This document shows positions 54,316 through 64,000 of a DNA stretch of 64,000 nt, one piece after another (the stretch's first letter is position 1; every line of letters begins with the position of its first letter). Source of the stretch: Anabaenopsis elenkinii CCIBt3563 (lineage in GTDB: Bacteria > Cyanobacteriota > Cyanobacteriia > Cyanobacteriales > Nostocaceae); NCBI RefSeq assembly GCF_015245355.1, contig NZ_CP063311.1:2966507-3030506 (forward strand), read 5' to 3'. A model generated the notes under the pieces. That model had not been told where the DNA came from, made no database searches, and saw only the letters and a program-made list of their open reading frames with translations. A program made the translations under genes and the position numbers.

Positions 54316-55218
54316 ATGTCCCAAAAAAACGAAATCCCCCAGGGAAAAATATTACTCAAACCTGGAACTTTATGGCAAAGTATCAAGGAGCAGACTCAAT
54401 ACGCCTTAGAATCTGGGGCCTTACTGTCGATACCCACAGATTTTGAATTGGTCGAGGAGAATGGTATTCAATTTTTAGTAAGGATTGTATCTAATCTTAC
54501 CCGCAAAGATAAGGACAAGCAGCAAGCAAAAAACAAGAATCCTTTTTTACCCTATGAGAAAGATTTATTCGTTGCGGATATTTCCGAGAGTCATGTTTGT
54601 ATATTGAACAAGTTTAACGTTGTTGACTATCACCTGCTAATTATTACCCGCGCCTTTGAGAAACAGGAAAAATTACTCACCCTGGAGGATTTTGCAGCTA
54701 TGTGGGCGTGTTTAGCTGAATTGGATGGTTTAGTGTTCTACAATGGCGGTAAACTTGCGGGAGCTAGTCAGCCACATAAACATCTGCAAATAGTACCCTT
54801 ACCACTGACACCTTCAGGACTGCAAGTACCTATAGAACCCTTACTAACATCGGCAGTATTTATAGATTCTGTAACTACTATACCAGGATTGCCTTTTGTT
54901 CACGCTTTGGGGAAACTAAACCCTAGTGGTTACCCATACACGGACGCAGTAACTACACTGGAGCTATATCATACCTTATTGAGTGCTGTGGGGTTAGAAG
55001 CCCTTGAGGATAATAGACAATCTGGAGCTTACAATCTTTTAGCTACAAGGGAATGGATGTTAATTATACCGCGATCGCGTGAAGATTTTCATGGTATATC
55101 TGTTAACTCCTTGGGATTTGCGGGGGCCTTGCTGGTACGAAACCAGGAACAAATGCAGATAATTAAACAACACGGCCCCATGACCATCCTCAAGAATGTA
55201 GCTTTACCCGTCCCCTAG
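54316..55218 (+). CDS. ATP adenylyltransferase (diadenosine tetraphosphate phosphorylase)
   Basis: The 300-residue protein splits Ap4A with phosphate into ATP and ADP. The histidine-triad-like active site is GASQPHKHLQIVPLPL (about residue 151-166). The conserved NPFLPYEKDLFVADIS, FNVVDYHLLIITR and PYTDAVTTLELYHTLL blocks, and the C-terminal RSREDFHGISVNSLGFAG, match the Apa1/Apa2 group. I chose the ATG at 54316 (MSQKNEIPQ); the longer frame from 54247 begins inside the MITE and has no ribosome-binding site. The MITE therefore lies in the promoter region of this gene. Confidence 0.92.
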   Translation: MSQKNEIPQGKILLKPGTLWQSIKEQTQYALESGALLSIPTDFELVEENGIQFLVRIVSNLTRKDKDKQQAKNKNPFLPYEKDLFVADISESHVCILNKFNVVDYHLLIITRAFEKQEKLLTLEDFAAMWACLAELDGLVFYNGGKLAGASQPHKHLQIVPLPLTPSGLQVPIEPLLTSAVFIDSVTTIPGLPFVHALGKLNPSGYPYTDAVTTLELYHTLLSAVGLEALEDNRQSGAYNLLATREWMLIIPRSREDFHGISVNSLGFAGALLVRNQEQMQIIKQHGPMTILKNVALPVP

Positions 55219-55284
55219 GTCAGTATTTTAGTGGGTCAGCTTTAACTGTACCCCTCCATGAATTATTTATGAAGGTATTGAAAT

Positions 55285-55806
55285 TTACTCAATTTCTGTT
55301 ACTAGCCATTGCCATTCAGTAACTACATTCTGAGGTATATTGATCAGCAATGGCTTGACATTTTTAGTCGGCACATACAGTTTAAGTGCATCGGTGGTTG
55401 CTAGTTGCGGTAGAATGTTAGTTAATTCATATTCACCCACATTGGGAGCAGGTGCACTTAAGCCATAGGCATCTGATGCACTCAATAGTTTTCCTGATGT
55501 TGTCTCAATTACTAATGGTTGCGGGTGAGCAATTTCCGCAATACCAGGAAAACCCACTAGGCGCAATCTTAAGTCTTTGATTGCACTGTTGTAATTTTGT
55601 TTGAACAATAGCACCTGCCAAGTATAGCCTTTTTCATCTTTGATAGATACTTGGGAGTGATAGTGCAAAACACCAGGGGAATCATGATGTTGTAGCAGTA
55701 ACGCCTGTGCTGATTGCACACCCCATGCACTAAAAGTAAAGGTGATGAGGATTACTATAGCCCAAGTCCAGAAGTATTGCCAAACTTTTTGCTTTAGGTA
55801 ATACAT
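55285..55806 (-). CDS. DUF3122-family secreted or membrane-anchored protein
   Basis: About 173 residues from the ATG at 55806 (MYYLKQKVW). One N-terminal hydrophobic helix (FWTWAIVILITFTFSAWG) ending in AQA suggests a signal peptide or anchor. The rest is a beta-rich domain with LLLQHHDSPGVLHYHSQVS, GYTWQVLLFKQ and LRLRLVGFPGIAEIAHPQPL, which I recognise as the cyanobacterial DUF3122 pattern. Function is unknown. It is on the same strand as recN but 150 bp downstream of it. Confidence 0.75.
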   Translation of the reverse strand: MYYLKQKVWQYFWTWAIVILITFTFSAWGVQSAQALLLQHHDSPGVLHYHSQVSIKDEKGYTWQVLLFKQNYNSAIKDLRLRLVGFPGIAEIAHPQPLVIETTSGKLLSASDAYGLSAPAPNVGEYELTNILPQLATTDALKLYVPTKNVKPLLINIPQNVVTEWQWLVTEIE

Positions 55807-55955
55807 ACGGTCAACGAAACTCTCATGAGTAGAAAAACAAAAAGCGAACAACCCTAACTATAGCGTCAGCTTAGAGAGGAAGTCCTCATTTTAGATTTAT
55901 GTCCCCCCATTGGTCTGACCTCCTCCCCTTTACTTGGCTCCAGGGGAGTGTCAAA

Positions 55956-57683
55956 TTAAATTATTTCTTCTCCTCGATGATGGGCTGCTTGTAACAATAA
56001 AGACTCAGCAAATGCGATCGCCTCCGTCGCCGACTTACCACCAGCTAACTGCGCCAGTTCTTCCCGACGATTGCTCATATTCTCTAAATTAGTAACTCGT
56101 ACCACCGTACGCTGCTCAGTATTATTACTTTCATTAATGGTTTGTTTATCTACACGCAAATGTCGGTCAGCCATGGCCGCCACTAAGGGCTGATGGGTGA
56201 CACATAATACTTGGTTATTTTGACTTAGCTGGTGTAATTTTTCCGCGATCGCTTGGGCGACTCTCCCAGAAACCCCCACATCAATTTCATCAAAGATCAT
56301 AGTTTCCGCCGCATCCCCTTGGGAAAAACAAGCTTTCAAAGCTAATAAAAAGCGACTCATTTCACCCCCAGAAGCGATGGCGATTAAAGGTTGCAGGGGT
56401 TCCCCTGGGTTAGGGCTAAACATAAAGGTAATTTTGTCTGCACCTGTAGCTGTGGGGGGAATAGGCGCTATTTCCACTTGAAACTTTACCTTTTCCATGG
56501 CTAAAGGCTGAAGTTCACACAGTAATTGAGATTCTAAATTAGCAGCGGTTTGGCGACGCAATTGAGTTAACTGTTCACAAGCTTGGGTTAGCTGGGTAAA
56601 ACAGGCGCGTTCTTGCTGTTCTAGACTTTCAATCGACTGTTCACTATCATTGAGTTCTGCCAATTCCTCGAGTATGCCTTGGTAGTGGGCGATCGCCTCT
56701 GTGAGGGTGGGTCCATACTTGCGACAAATTTGTTTTAATTCTTGAATCCGCTCTTCTACTTCTTGCAATCTTTGGGGGTCGGCTTCTAAACTACTTCCGT
56801 AAGCATTAATTTGCCTTGCTACTTCCATAATCATAGTTTGAGCATCCCTGACCAAATCCAACAAAGGTTGTAGTTGGGCATCATAGCCCACCATATCAGT
56901 TAATGTCGCCTCACTGTCTCCTAATAAATCCGTTGCTGCTGGGGTGTCATTATCATTTTGATACAAGGATTGATATACCTTGTAACTCATCTGTTGCAGT
57001 TCTACTACATGATTGAGGCGTTCCCGTTCTTGCTGGAGTTGTTCCCATTCCTGAGGATCTTGGAGGTTAGCAGTTCCCAATTCCTGGATTTGATACTTGA
57101 GCAGATCCAGTTGTTGTAGACGTTCCCGGTCTGAACTCCGGCGTTTTTCTAAGACCAGATCAGCTCTTTGATGAGCACTAAAGGCCGTAACGATGATTTG
57201 ACGCTGTTGCATCAACAACTCACCACCATAGATATCTAACCAATCCCGCACTTGGGCTGGTTGTCCTACCTGTACGGTTTGTCCTTGGGCGGTGATTTCC
57301 ACCAGGCGATCGCGCAGTCCTCCCATCATCTGGCGATTCACCAACACCCCATTTACCCGTGATCTACTGCGGATATTACTGTTAGTGGCGGTAATTTCAC
57401 GGCTAACTATCACACAGTTATCCTCAATTAAATCTATTTCCTGTGCCATCAACCAACTAGTTAAGGAAGGTGATAGGGTGAAAGTAGCTTCTACCACTGA
57501 GCGATTTGTTCCCGTGCGAATGACTCGACTAGAGATTTTACCCCCCAAAGCCGCATCAATGGCATCCAAGATAATGGATTTTCCCGCGCCTGTTTCACCG
57601 GTCAGTACATTGAGACCAGGGCCAAATTCCAGTTCCAGGTGATCAATCAGGGCAAAATTTTCGATTCGCAGCAAAAGCAACAT
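55956..57683 (-). CDS. recN: DNA repair protein RecN
   Basis: RecN is an SMC-like ATPase that gathers DNA ends during double-strand-break repair. The 575-residue protein has the N-terminal Walker A GETGAGKSIILDAIDAALGG (about 30-49), long coiled-coil arms (~150-360), and the C-terminal signature and Walker B region SGGEMSRFLLALK and TMIFDEIDVGVSGRVAQAI, then VLCVTHQPLVAA. It begins at ATG 57683; a TTG one codon upstream is less likely. Length is typical. Confidence 0.96.
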   Translation of the reverse strand: MLLLLRIENFALIDHLELEFGPGLNVLTGETGAGKSIILDAIDAALGGKISSRVIRTGTNRSVVEATFTLSPSLTSWLMAQEIDLIEDNCVIVSREITATNSNIRSRSRVNGVLVNRQMMGGLRDRLVEITAQGQTVQVGQPAQVRDWLDIYGGELLMQQRQIIVTAFSAHQRADLVLEKRRSSDRERLQQLDLLKYQIQELGTANLQDPQEWEQLQQERERLNHVVELQQMSYKVYQSLYQNDNDTPAATDLLGDSEATLTDMVGYDAQLQPLLDLVRDAQTMIMEVARQINAYGSSLEADPQRLQEVEERIQELKQICRKYGPTLTEAIAHYQGILEELAELNDSEQSIESLEQQERACFTQLTQACEQLTQLRRQTAANLESQLLCELQPLAMEKVKFQVEIAPIPPTATGADKITFMFSPNPGEPLQPLIAIASGGEMSRFLLALKACFSQGDAAETMIFDEIDVGVSGRVAQAIAEKLHQLSQNNQVLCVTHQPLVAAMADRHLRVDKQTINESNNTEQRTVVRVTNLENMSNRREELAQLAGGKSATEAIAFAESLLLQAAHHRGEEII

Positions 57684-58016
57684 CAAGCCAAATTCTCCGA
57701 GAGGACAGATGCCAAGACTTTTAACTTACAGAACAATAAGCAAGTTATTTTTATTACTTTTTCCTGCTTTTTGGGCATATTGTTATAATACAACGCTTCT
57801 GTAGGAAAATCGATCATTACTCTCCCACCACGTATCAGTTGAGGGTGGGGAAGATCGAGATAGTATGGAACTAGGACGCCATTTTTCTAGTTATTAGTAC
57901 TTGGTAAATCTGACAACTTGGGCAAAAACTGCAATTTATCCTTGTTTCATGGATGATTATTTGTAAACTTATTGTTACAATACTTTACATGCTTAATCCT
58001 CTCGGTGGCTTCCTTC
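57684..58016. other. Divergent promoter region between recN and the AarF-type kinase
   Basis: A 333-bp region between divergent starts. A hairpin with CTCCCACC and GGGTGGGG arms lies at about 57822-57852. No open frame or known operator was recognised; a LexA-like site for recN could not be identified. Confidence 0.4.
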
Positions 58017-60017
58017 ATGATTGTTAAGACACTTCCCCCGACTTCGCGCAAAACCGAGGACGAACTACAAGTTACTCAACTAGTAACAGAAAATGGCACA
58101 TCAACCTTAGTTGTTGATTCACCAAAATCTATGATTAACCTAAAGTCTGACACTGAGGCTATACCTTACGATCCCCAAGAGATAAGGGAACATTATCGCC
58201 AGCGCCCCCTAAAAGTTTTGCGGCGTATTTTCGCAGTCTTAAGGCCCACCCTTTCCTTTGTATTTGGGTTGTGGTGGGACAACCGCCGGGGAATAGTGCT
58301 GAAAAAAGACCCCCGTCGAGCCGTGCAACTGCGAGAACTACTTACGAAATTGGGACCGGCTTACATTAAAATTGGACAGGCTTTATCTACAAGACCGGAT
58401 TTGGTTCCCCCCACATATCTAGAGGAATTAACTAAGTTACAAGACCAATTACCGCCGTTTCCTAACGCCACTGCTTACCAATTTATTCAAGAAGAATTAG
58501 GCGCACCACCGGAGGAAATTTACGCCCAAATCTCGGAACAGCCCATTGCGGCCGCTTCCTTGGGGCAAGTTTATAAAGGTAAACTAAAAACTGGTGAAGA
58601 AGTCGCTATAAAAGTTCAACGCCCTGATTTAAGAGAAACAATTACTATTGACTTGTTTATTTTGCGCCAACTCGCCGCTTGGGTAAAAAATAAAGTTAAA
58701 CGAATACGTAGTGACTTAGTTGGTATCCTCGATGAATTAGGCGATCGCATCTTTGAAGAGATGGATTATATTCATGAGGCAGAAAATGCCGAACGCTTTT
58801 TCGAGTTATATGGTCACATAAAAGATATTTACATTCCGAAAATTTACTGGGAATACACCAATCGTCGCGTCCTGACTATGGAGTGGATCAGCGGCACAAA
58901 ATTAACCCAAACGGCCGAAATCAACGCCCAAGGAATAGATGCGCGTTATCTGATTGAAGTGGGTGTGCAATGTTCCCTGCGCCAGCTACTGGAACACGGA
59001 TTTTTCCATGCTGACCCCCACCCTGGTAATTTATTAGCCACACCAGATGGGAAATTGGCTTATCTCGACTTTGGTATGATGAGTCAGGTACAACCGCCCC
59101 AGCGTTATGGTTTAATTGAAGCGATCGTTCATGTCGTTAACCGTGACTTTGAAGGTTTAGCCAACGATTATGTTAAACTAGACTTTCTATCCCCAGATAC
59201 CGACTTAACACCCATAATTCCCGCATTTGCCAGAGTGTTCGCTGATGCTCAAGGAGCCAGCGTTGCTGACTTGAACATTAAAAGCATCACTGATGAACTC
59301 TCTGCTTTGATGTATGAATATCCTTTCCGGGTTCCCCCTTACTACGCTTTAATTATTCGCTCCCTGGTAACCTTGGAAGGTATAGCTATATACATAGATC
59401 CCAACTTCAAAGTTCTTAGCGAAGCCTATCCTTATGTTGCTAAACGTCTGTTAACCGACGAGGCACCACAATTAAGAACATCACTGCAAAACTTACTATT
59501 TAAGGATGAAAGATTCCGTTGGAATCGTTTAGAAAACTTGTTACGCAATGCCAAAAGAAATCAGGATTACGACTTTAACCTAGTTTTAAACCAGGCAGTC
59601 GAGTTTCTTGCTTCTGAACGTGGTGCATTCATTCGTGACAAAATAGTAGATGAATTTCTCAATGGAGTCAATGCTGTAGGCAAAAATGTTTTACACAACT
59701 TTACTTATATCCTGCGAGAACGAGTAGGTTTAACAGCAGTTCATGAAATCCCCAGGGCTACAGTTGAGCAACAACAAACCTTAGACCATATTAAACGGAT
59801 TTTAAGTATTCTGCGGGAGAACCGTGATTTTGATCCGGTGGAATTAGCTCCCCAACTGGCCCAACTGTTAGTAAATCCAGGTGTACAGCGTTTGGGTCAG
59901 CAAATTACTAATCGCCTGGCGCAAAAAGCCTTAGCGCGTTTAATTCGGGAGTTATTAGCAGCTGAAGAAGTCGATAGCACTAAAGGTCTTCCCCTCGGTA
60001 AACCCGCAAGAGTTTAA
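58017..60017 (+). CDS. AarF/ABC1/UbiB-family atypical kinase
   Basis: The 666-residue protein belongs to the ADCK/UbiB kinase-like group, linked to quinone synthesis or plastoglobule-like lipid work in phototrophs. The family KxGQ block appears as YIKIGQALSTRPDLVPP (about residues 107-123). The alanine-rich loop is IAAASLGQVYKG and the ATP lysine is EVAIKVQRPDL. The catalytic region is FFHADPHPGNLL with LAYLDFGMM. I chose the ATG at 58017 over a TTG 15 codons upstream. The C-terminal ~180 residues are helical and specific to the cyanobacterial/plastid type. A stem (CCCCTCT/AGAGGGG, 60042-60066) follows the stop. Confidence 0.9.
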   Translation: MIVKTLPPTSRKTEDELQVTQLVTENGTSTLVVDSPKSMINLKSDTEAIPYDPQEIREHYRQRPLKVLRRIFAVLRPTLSFVFGLWWDNRRGIVLKKDPRRAVQLRELLTKLGPAYIKIGQALSTRPDLVPPTYLEELTKLQDQLPPFPNATAYQFIQEELGAPPEEIYAQISEQPIAAASLGQVYKGKLKTGEEVAIKVQRPDLRETITIDLFILRQLAAWVKNKVKRIRSDLVGILDELGDRIFEEMDYIHEAENAERFFELYGHIKDIYIPKIYWEYTNRRVLTMEWISGTKLTQTAEINAQGIDARYLIEVGVQCSLRQLLEHGFFHADPHPGNLLATPDGKLAYLDFGMMSQVQPPQRYGLIEAIVHVVNRDFEGLANDYVKLDFLSPDTDLTPIIPAFARVFADAQGASVADLNIKSITDELSALMYEYPFRVPPYYALIIRSLVTLEGIAIYIDPNFKVLSEAYPYVAKRLLTDEAPQLRTSLQNLLFKDERFRWNRLENLLRNAKRNQDYDFNLVLNQAVEFLASERGAFIRDKIVDEFLNGVNAVGKNVLHNFTYILRERVGLTAVHEIPRATVEQQQTLDHIKRILSILRENRDFDPVELAPQLAQLLVNPGVQRLGQQITNRLAQKALARLIRELLAAEEVDSTKGLPLGKPARV

Positions 60018-60109
60018 CTGATGATTTGAGAAGTTAATACACCCCTCTGATTACCAACAAGAGGGGGTCAGGGCTTAATTTTTCCCACATAAACTTAGGT
60101 TGGAATTGT

Positions 60110-60544
60110 TCAACTAGAGTCTCGATGGTGATGATTGTGATCACGTTGAAGACGTTCTTCTAAGGATTGAATCTGTTCCCGACGTGCTTCTAATTCTAGA
60201 GTACGACGGGCTAATTCTTGATTTTGTAAAGTTAGAGATTGTCGCCAGTTCTCAGCACGTTCTGCTTCTTGTTCTAACTGTTTTGGTGTCATACCAATGC
60301 TGAGGTAGGTTTGCACTAAATTTATTACCCAGTCCCTAGCATCTTCTAAACTTTCAATATCACCTTGAGGGGAAAGCTGCACTAAAACCAGCAAGTTCTC
60401 AGTAATGTTAGTTTCTTCACCCAAGAAAATTAAAGTCTCTTCGGGGATAACTACCCACAGGTTTTGACTTTCTTGACGTGCTAACAAGCGTAACTGATAG
60501 TTGTCTAAAAATTTCTTTTTATGTACTTGAGCTAGATATAGCAT
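60110..60544 (-). CDS. Conserved coiled-coil protein of unknown function
   Basis: 144 residues. The N-terminal ~90 form a compact domain (LAQVHKKKFLDNYQLRLLAR, then SQNLWVVIPEETLIFLG). The rest is a coiled coil (LEQEAERAENWRQSLTLQNQ) ending in a histidine-rich tail (DHNHHH). No family recognised. It starts 58 bp downstream of the valS stop on the same strand and may be read with it. Confidence 0.65.
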   Translation of the reverse strand: MLYLAQVHKKKFLDNYQLRLLARQESQNLWVVIPEETLIFLGEETNITENLLVLVQLSPQGDIESLEDARDWVINLVQTYLSIGMTPKQLEQEAERAENWRQSLTLQNQELARRTLELEARREQIQSLEERLQRDHNHHHRDSS

Positions 60545-60602
60545 GGCTTATTGTTTAACTAGAGGTAATGGTTAAATATAAATCAACCATTACCCATTAC
60601 AG

Positions 60603-63600
60603 CTATGCTAAACTACGCAGGCGATCGCGTAAAATTTCCGCTTGTTTTTCAGCTTCTGCTAAAGAATCCCTGGCTCCCTGTACTACTTCTACTGGGGCTT
60701 TATCCACAAACTTAGGATTACTTAACCGCGCACTCAAAGACTTAGCCTCGACTTCGGCTCTGTTGAGACTTTTTTCCAGTTTAGCCCGCAAAGTAGCAAT
60801 ATCTACTACATCCCCAATCAAAGGAATTACGACTTGTACAGTACCCACAACACCAGCAATAGCATTTTCTGGTGCTGGTGACTCTCCTAACTCTGTCTGT
60901 ATAATTTCTTTGGGATGGGGAGGTGGGAAAAACTGAGCCATAAACTTTTGTCTAGCCTTAGCTGTCAGTAGATTTTGCACAACAAACCAAGACGTATAAC
61001 CTAAACCCAGGATTTCAAAGAATGTACCGATGAGCGGAACTTGATAAATTGCACTCCCCGTCGCTAAACCTATCCTTGCAAAGACAAGTACCGCGATCAT
61101 TAAACCAATTGTCTTCAAACCCCTCTGAGGTTTTTTCTCAACCACTTCCGGGCTAGTTTTCTGGGTTCCAGACACTTCCCGAACACCAGCAATGGTTAAA
61201 TTCTCTACCTTCGCCAAATCTTGAATATAGGCTCGTCCATCTGTGAGGATTTGCTGTTCCTCGGGATTATCGGTTTGTAAATTAGCCGTAATTTTCGCCC
61301 CAGGTTTAATATCCGCCTCAGCGCGTAAATTGCGAATGGTGCGGATTGTACCAATGAGCAGTTCAAACTGTGCCTCTAAATTGGGATTAATCAGGTTATG
61401 ATCGCCGGAGGGGTAGGGTTGTAAAGATAAAGTTTCTAAAGAATCGGCTGGTTGTTGGGTGAGAGTTTGCCAAATTTCCTCAGTAATATGAGGCATGAAG
61501 GGGTGCAGTAATTTTAAAATTCCTTCTAGCAAATAGGCAAGAGTTTGTTGTGCTACCTTCCGGGATGCAGGATCTGCACCTGTTTGTAACCGGGATTTGA
61601 CTAATTCAATATACCAGTCACAAAAATCACCCCAGATAAATTCATACAGACCTTTGGCGGCTTCCCCTAAACCGTAGTTATCAATATAATTACTAGTTTG
61701 TTTGATAACTTGATGATAACGGGAAATAATCCAGCGATCGCTTAATTCTGTAGCCAGTGGTTGACCCAACTGTTGTGGTGTTTGTCCATCCAAATTCATC
61801 ATCACAAACCGGGCTGCATTCCACAACTTATTAGCAAAGTTGCGCGCTGCTTCCACCGATGAAGACTCATCCTTTTTGCGGTCATATTCTAAGCGGATAT
61901 TCTGACCTGCTCCCGCCACTTCTTTGATTAAGGTATAGCGCAGCGCATCAGTACCATACTTGTCAATTAATAATAGTGGATCAATACCATTACCCTTAGT
62001 CTTCGACATTTTCTGACCGTTTTCATCCAGAACTAACCCGTGGATGTAAACATCATGAAATGGCATTTTCCCGGTAAAGTGTCCGGCCATCATCGTCATT
62101 CTGGCCACCCAGAAAAAGATAATATCAAAGCCAGTCACCAAAGCAGTGTTAGGGTAATAAGTCCCTAAATCTGGAGTTTGTTCCGGCCAACCCAAAGTTG
62201 AAAACGGCCAAAGTCCAGAAGAAAACCAAGTATCTAACACATCTGGGTCTTGTTGTAACTTGACATTTTCTCCAAATTGTGATTTAGCTTTTTCCCAAGC
62301 ATCATCAGCTGATTTTGCCACCACAAAGGGGGTATGATCAGTAATTTCACCACCGGTTTCACTGACAGCATACCAAGCCGGAATTTGATGACCCCACCAT
62401 AATTGACGAGAGATACACCAATCCTTTAGCTTAACCAACCAATCACGATAGACCTTAGTCCAGCGTTGAGGGACAAACTCCGGCGAATTTTCGCCGTCGA
62501 GAAATTCTAAAGCCTGATCAGCCATGGGGCGAATTTTCACAAACCACTGAGTAGATAAAAGTGGTTCTACCGGTACTTTACCGCGATCGCTATAGGGGAC
62601 AGTATGCTTATAATTTTCCACCTTCACCAGCACACCGTCTGACTCCAGGCGAGAAACTACATTCTTCCTGGCCACAAAGCGGTCTTGTCCCTGGAACTCT
62701 CCAGCCTGCTCATTCAGGGTTCCATCCTTATTCATAATATTGATTAACGGCAGGTTGTGACGCTTACCCATTTCAAAATCATTCGGGTCATGGGCTGGAG
62801 TCACCTTAACACAACCAGTTCCGAAGGTCGGATCAACAAACTCATCACCAATAATGGGAATTTCCCGATTCATAATTGGTAAAGTTAGGGTCTTACCAAT
62901 CAAATTAGAGTATCTCTCATCATTGGGGTTAACAGCCACAGCCGTATCACCCAGCATAGTTTCCGGTCTAGTCGTCGCCACCTCCACAAACCCAGAATTA
63001 TCACTGAGGGGATAGCGGAAATACCAAAGATTGCCATCAACTTCTTGATTATCCACTTCTACATCAGACACCGCCGACCGAGAAGCAGGACACCAATTAA
63101 CTAAATATTCTCCACGATAAATCAATCCTGACTCATAGAGACTTACAAAGGCTTCCAGAACAGCTTTTGATAAACCTTCATCTAAAGTAAACCGTTCCCG
63201 TGTCCAATCAACGGACACACCTAAACGTTTTAACTGATTAACAATTTTACCCTCAGAATCGGCTTTCCATTGCCAAGCCCGTTCTAAGAATTGCTCGCGT
63301 CCCAATTCGTAGCGAGTTTTACCCTCTTTTTTCAGTTGTTTTTCTAACATCGTGTGTACAGCGATGCTAGCGTGGTCAGTTCCTGGTACCCATAGAGTGT
63401 TACGCCCTTTCATCCGGTGATAGCGCACTAGGGTATCAATTAAGGAACTTTCAAAAGCATGACCCATATGTAAATTCCCCGTGACATTAGGAGGGGGAAT
63501 GACTATACAGTAGGGTTCGCCGCTGTGACTGGGATCGGCTTTGTAGACTTGGTTTTCTTCCCAAAATTTTTGCCACTTGGCTTCTGTGGTAAATGGGTCA

Positions 63601-63635
63601 TACAGACTAGGGAGGTTGCTAATATTTGCTGTCAT
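60603..63635 (-). CDS. valS: Valyl-tRNA synthetase with an inserted CAAD membrane domain
   Basis: The 1010-residue class I synthetase charges tRNA-Val. The HIGH-type motif is [13 protein letters not shown] (about 49-61) and the KMSKS motif is [10 protein letters not shown] (about 555). The editing domain lies between them ([17 protein letters not shown]). An extra segment of about 87 residues (~839-925) with two membrane helices ([20 protein letters not shown], then [16 protein letters not shown]) is inserted just before the C-terminal tRNA-binding coiled coil ([20 protein letters not shown]). It resembles the stand-alone CAAD protein at 16.6 kb. CAAD-bearing synthetases in Anabaena are known to attach to thylakoids. 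The frame is intact from ATG 63635. Confidence 0.96.
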   Translation of the reverse strand: MTANISNLPSLYDPFTTEAKWQKFWEENQVYKADPSHSGEPYCIVIPPPNVTGNLHMGHAFESSLIDTLVRYHRMKGRNTLWVPGTDHASIAVHTMLEKQLKKEGKTRYELGREQFLERAWQWKADSEGKIVNQLKRLGVSVDWTRERFTLDEGLSKAVLEAFVSLYESGLIYRGEYLVNWCPASRSAVSDVEVDNQEVDGNLWYFRYPLSDNSGFVEVATTRPETMLGDTAVAVNPNDERYSNLIGKTLTLPIMNREIPIIGDEFVDPTFGTGCVKVTPAHDPNDFEMGKRHNLPLINIMNKDGTLNEQAGEFQGQDRFVARKNVVSRLESDGVLVKVENYKHTVPYSDRGKVPVEPLLSTQWFVKIRPMADQALEFLDGENSPEFVPQRWTKVYRDWLVKLKDWCISRQLWWGHQIPAWYAVSETGGEITDHTPFVVAKSADDAWEKAKSQFGENVKLQQDPDVLDTWFSSGLWPFSTLGWPEQTPDLGTYYPNTALVTGFDIIFFWVARMTMMAGHFTGKMPFHDVYIHGLVLDENGQKMSKTKGNGIDPLLLIDKYGTDALRYTLIKEVAGAGQNIRLEYDRKKDESSSVEAARNFANKLWNAARFVMMNLDGQTPQQLGQPLATELSDRWIISRYHQVIKQTSNYIDNYGLGEAAKGLYEFIWGDFCDWYIELVKSRLQTGADPASRKVAQQTLAYLLEGILKLLHPFMPHITEEIWQTLTQQPADSLETLSLQPYPSGDHNLINPNLEAQFELLIGTIRTIRNLRAEADIKPGAKITANLQTDNPEEQQILTDGRAYIQDLAKVENLTIAGVREVSGTQKTSPEVVEKKPQRGLKTIGLMIAVLVFARIGLATGSAIYQVPLIGTFFEILGLGYTSWFVVQNLLTAKARQKFMAQFFPPPHPKEIIQTELGESPAPENAIAGVVGTVQVVIPLIGDVVDIATLRAKLEKSLNRAEVEAKSLSARLSNPKFVDKAPVEVVQGARDSLAEAEKQAEILRDRLRSLA

Positions 63636-63792
63636 GCGGGAAAAACTAATTCTGGAAGGACTCTTATAAATTTTGCCATAGCCTGGAAGAAGGATTCATC
63701 GAAAGGAACTGCACCAAGACCACAGGAGATACAAACAAGAGGTTAACCAAGAAAATTAATTGGTGCATCGCAGTTGAGTCCGGGGTTAGTGG

Positions 63793-64000
63793 CTAGTTAA
63801 AAAAATCAGTCCCTCTCATCGCCAACAGCGCCGTACCATAAGCCGCTTCACTATGCACCGACGACATGACAGACACCTTTAAATGTCGTTCACGAATGGT
63901 AGACCAAGCAGAATTTACCGCACCACCCCCGGCGGTGTAAACACGATTTAATTTATCTGCCCCCATTACCTGTAGTAATTCATACCCACGGGCTTCAATT
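63793..64000 (-). CDS. FGGY-family carbohydrate kinase, C-terminal fragment (5' end beyond window)
   Basis: The minus-strand frame is open from the window edge to a TAG at 63795-63793, giving 68 residues. RVYTAGGGAVNSAWSTIRER and EAAYGTALLAMRG match the C-terminal ATP-binding region of FGGY sugar kinases (xylulokinase, ribulokinase and relatives). The substrate cannot be told from this part. The start lies past the window. valS is on the same strand 158 bp downstream. Confidence 0.85.
   Translation of the reverse strand, partial: IEARGYELLQVMGADKLNRVYTAGGGAVNSAWSTIRERHLKVSVMSSVHSEAAYGTALLAMRGTDFFN

Noticed and set aside
1..64000. tRNA and rRNA genes
   Set aside because: I scanned for cloverleaf-type T-loops and acceptor stems and for rRNA-like blocks and saw none I could support. 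A dedicated covariance search could still find one.

Overview
The window looks like chromosomal DNA from a filamentous (Nostocales-type) cyanobacterium. The evidence is the frequent HIP1 octamer GCGATCGC, a moderately AT-rich composition, and genes typical of oxygenic phototrophs: AcsF, system-II cytochrome c assembly, a KaiB-domain protein, stand-alone and ValRS-fused CAAD domains, a DUF3122 protein, and IS701/IS630/IS605/IS5-type transposons common in Nostoc and Anabaena relatives. No rRNA, tRNA or CRISPR array could be recognised. I give no species name.

Layout. 1-4.8 kb: tail of an unknown gene, ccsA-type cytochrome c assembly gene, tilS, and an HPt-domain protein whose 3' end overlaps a convergent KaiB-domain gene. 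5.2-7.6 kb: an IS701-type and an IS630-type element that abut and share end bases. 7.8-14.6 kb: small membrane protein, UDP-GlcNAc 2-epimerase, a peptidoglycan-binding protein with a near-identical internal duplication, glycogen synthase, hemC and a YegS-type lipid kinase. 14.6-16.5 kb: an IS605-type element with divergent tnpA/tnpB. 16.6-18.5 kb: CAAD (CURT1-like) membrane protein, BON-domain lipoprotein, and a glycine-rich stress protein. 19-27.9 kb: a 1019-residue membrane protein with seven repeats, a Na+/Ca2+-type exchanger, an Orn/Lys/Arg decarboxylase, PhoD phosphatase, a MITE and ychF. 28-32.2 kb: a Ser/Thr kinase and an FHA-FHA-ABC transporter in tandem. 32.4-36.3 kb: dapF, then acsF divergent from hemN. 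36.3-43.3 kb: an MmeI-like restriction-modification gene between two identical 58-bp two-hairpin repeats, manganese catalase, purH, and a 1.4-kb gene-poor stretch holding a diverged third copy of the repeat. 43.3-48.7 kb: a 1797-residue exonuclease/phosphatase-phytase-RTX protein. 48.9-64 kb: creatininase-like protein, small conserved proteins, vWA and Rieske proteins, a J-domain protein with an IS5-type element inserted at its stop codon, a related MITE, Ap4A phosphorylase, DUF3122, recN, an AarF/UbiB kinase, valS with a CAAD insertion, and the tail of an FGGY sugar kinase.

How the genes fit together. Tetrapyrrole synthesis is represented three times (hemC, acsF, hemN). The divergent acsF/hemN pair resembles the low-oxygen chlorophyll/haem module known from other cyanobacteria. 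PhoD and the giant phytase-like protein both point to scavenging of organic phosphate outside the cell. The kinase/FHA-ABC pair looks like a phospho-regulated exporter. The rest is mostly housekeeping broken up by mobile DNA. The signals that look least explained are the covarying two-hairpin repeats around the restriction-modification gene, the TnpB with an apparently relocated catalytic glutamate, the seven-repeat membrane protein, and the giant phosphatase/phytase fusion.
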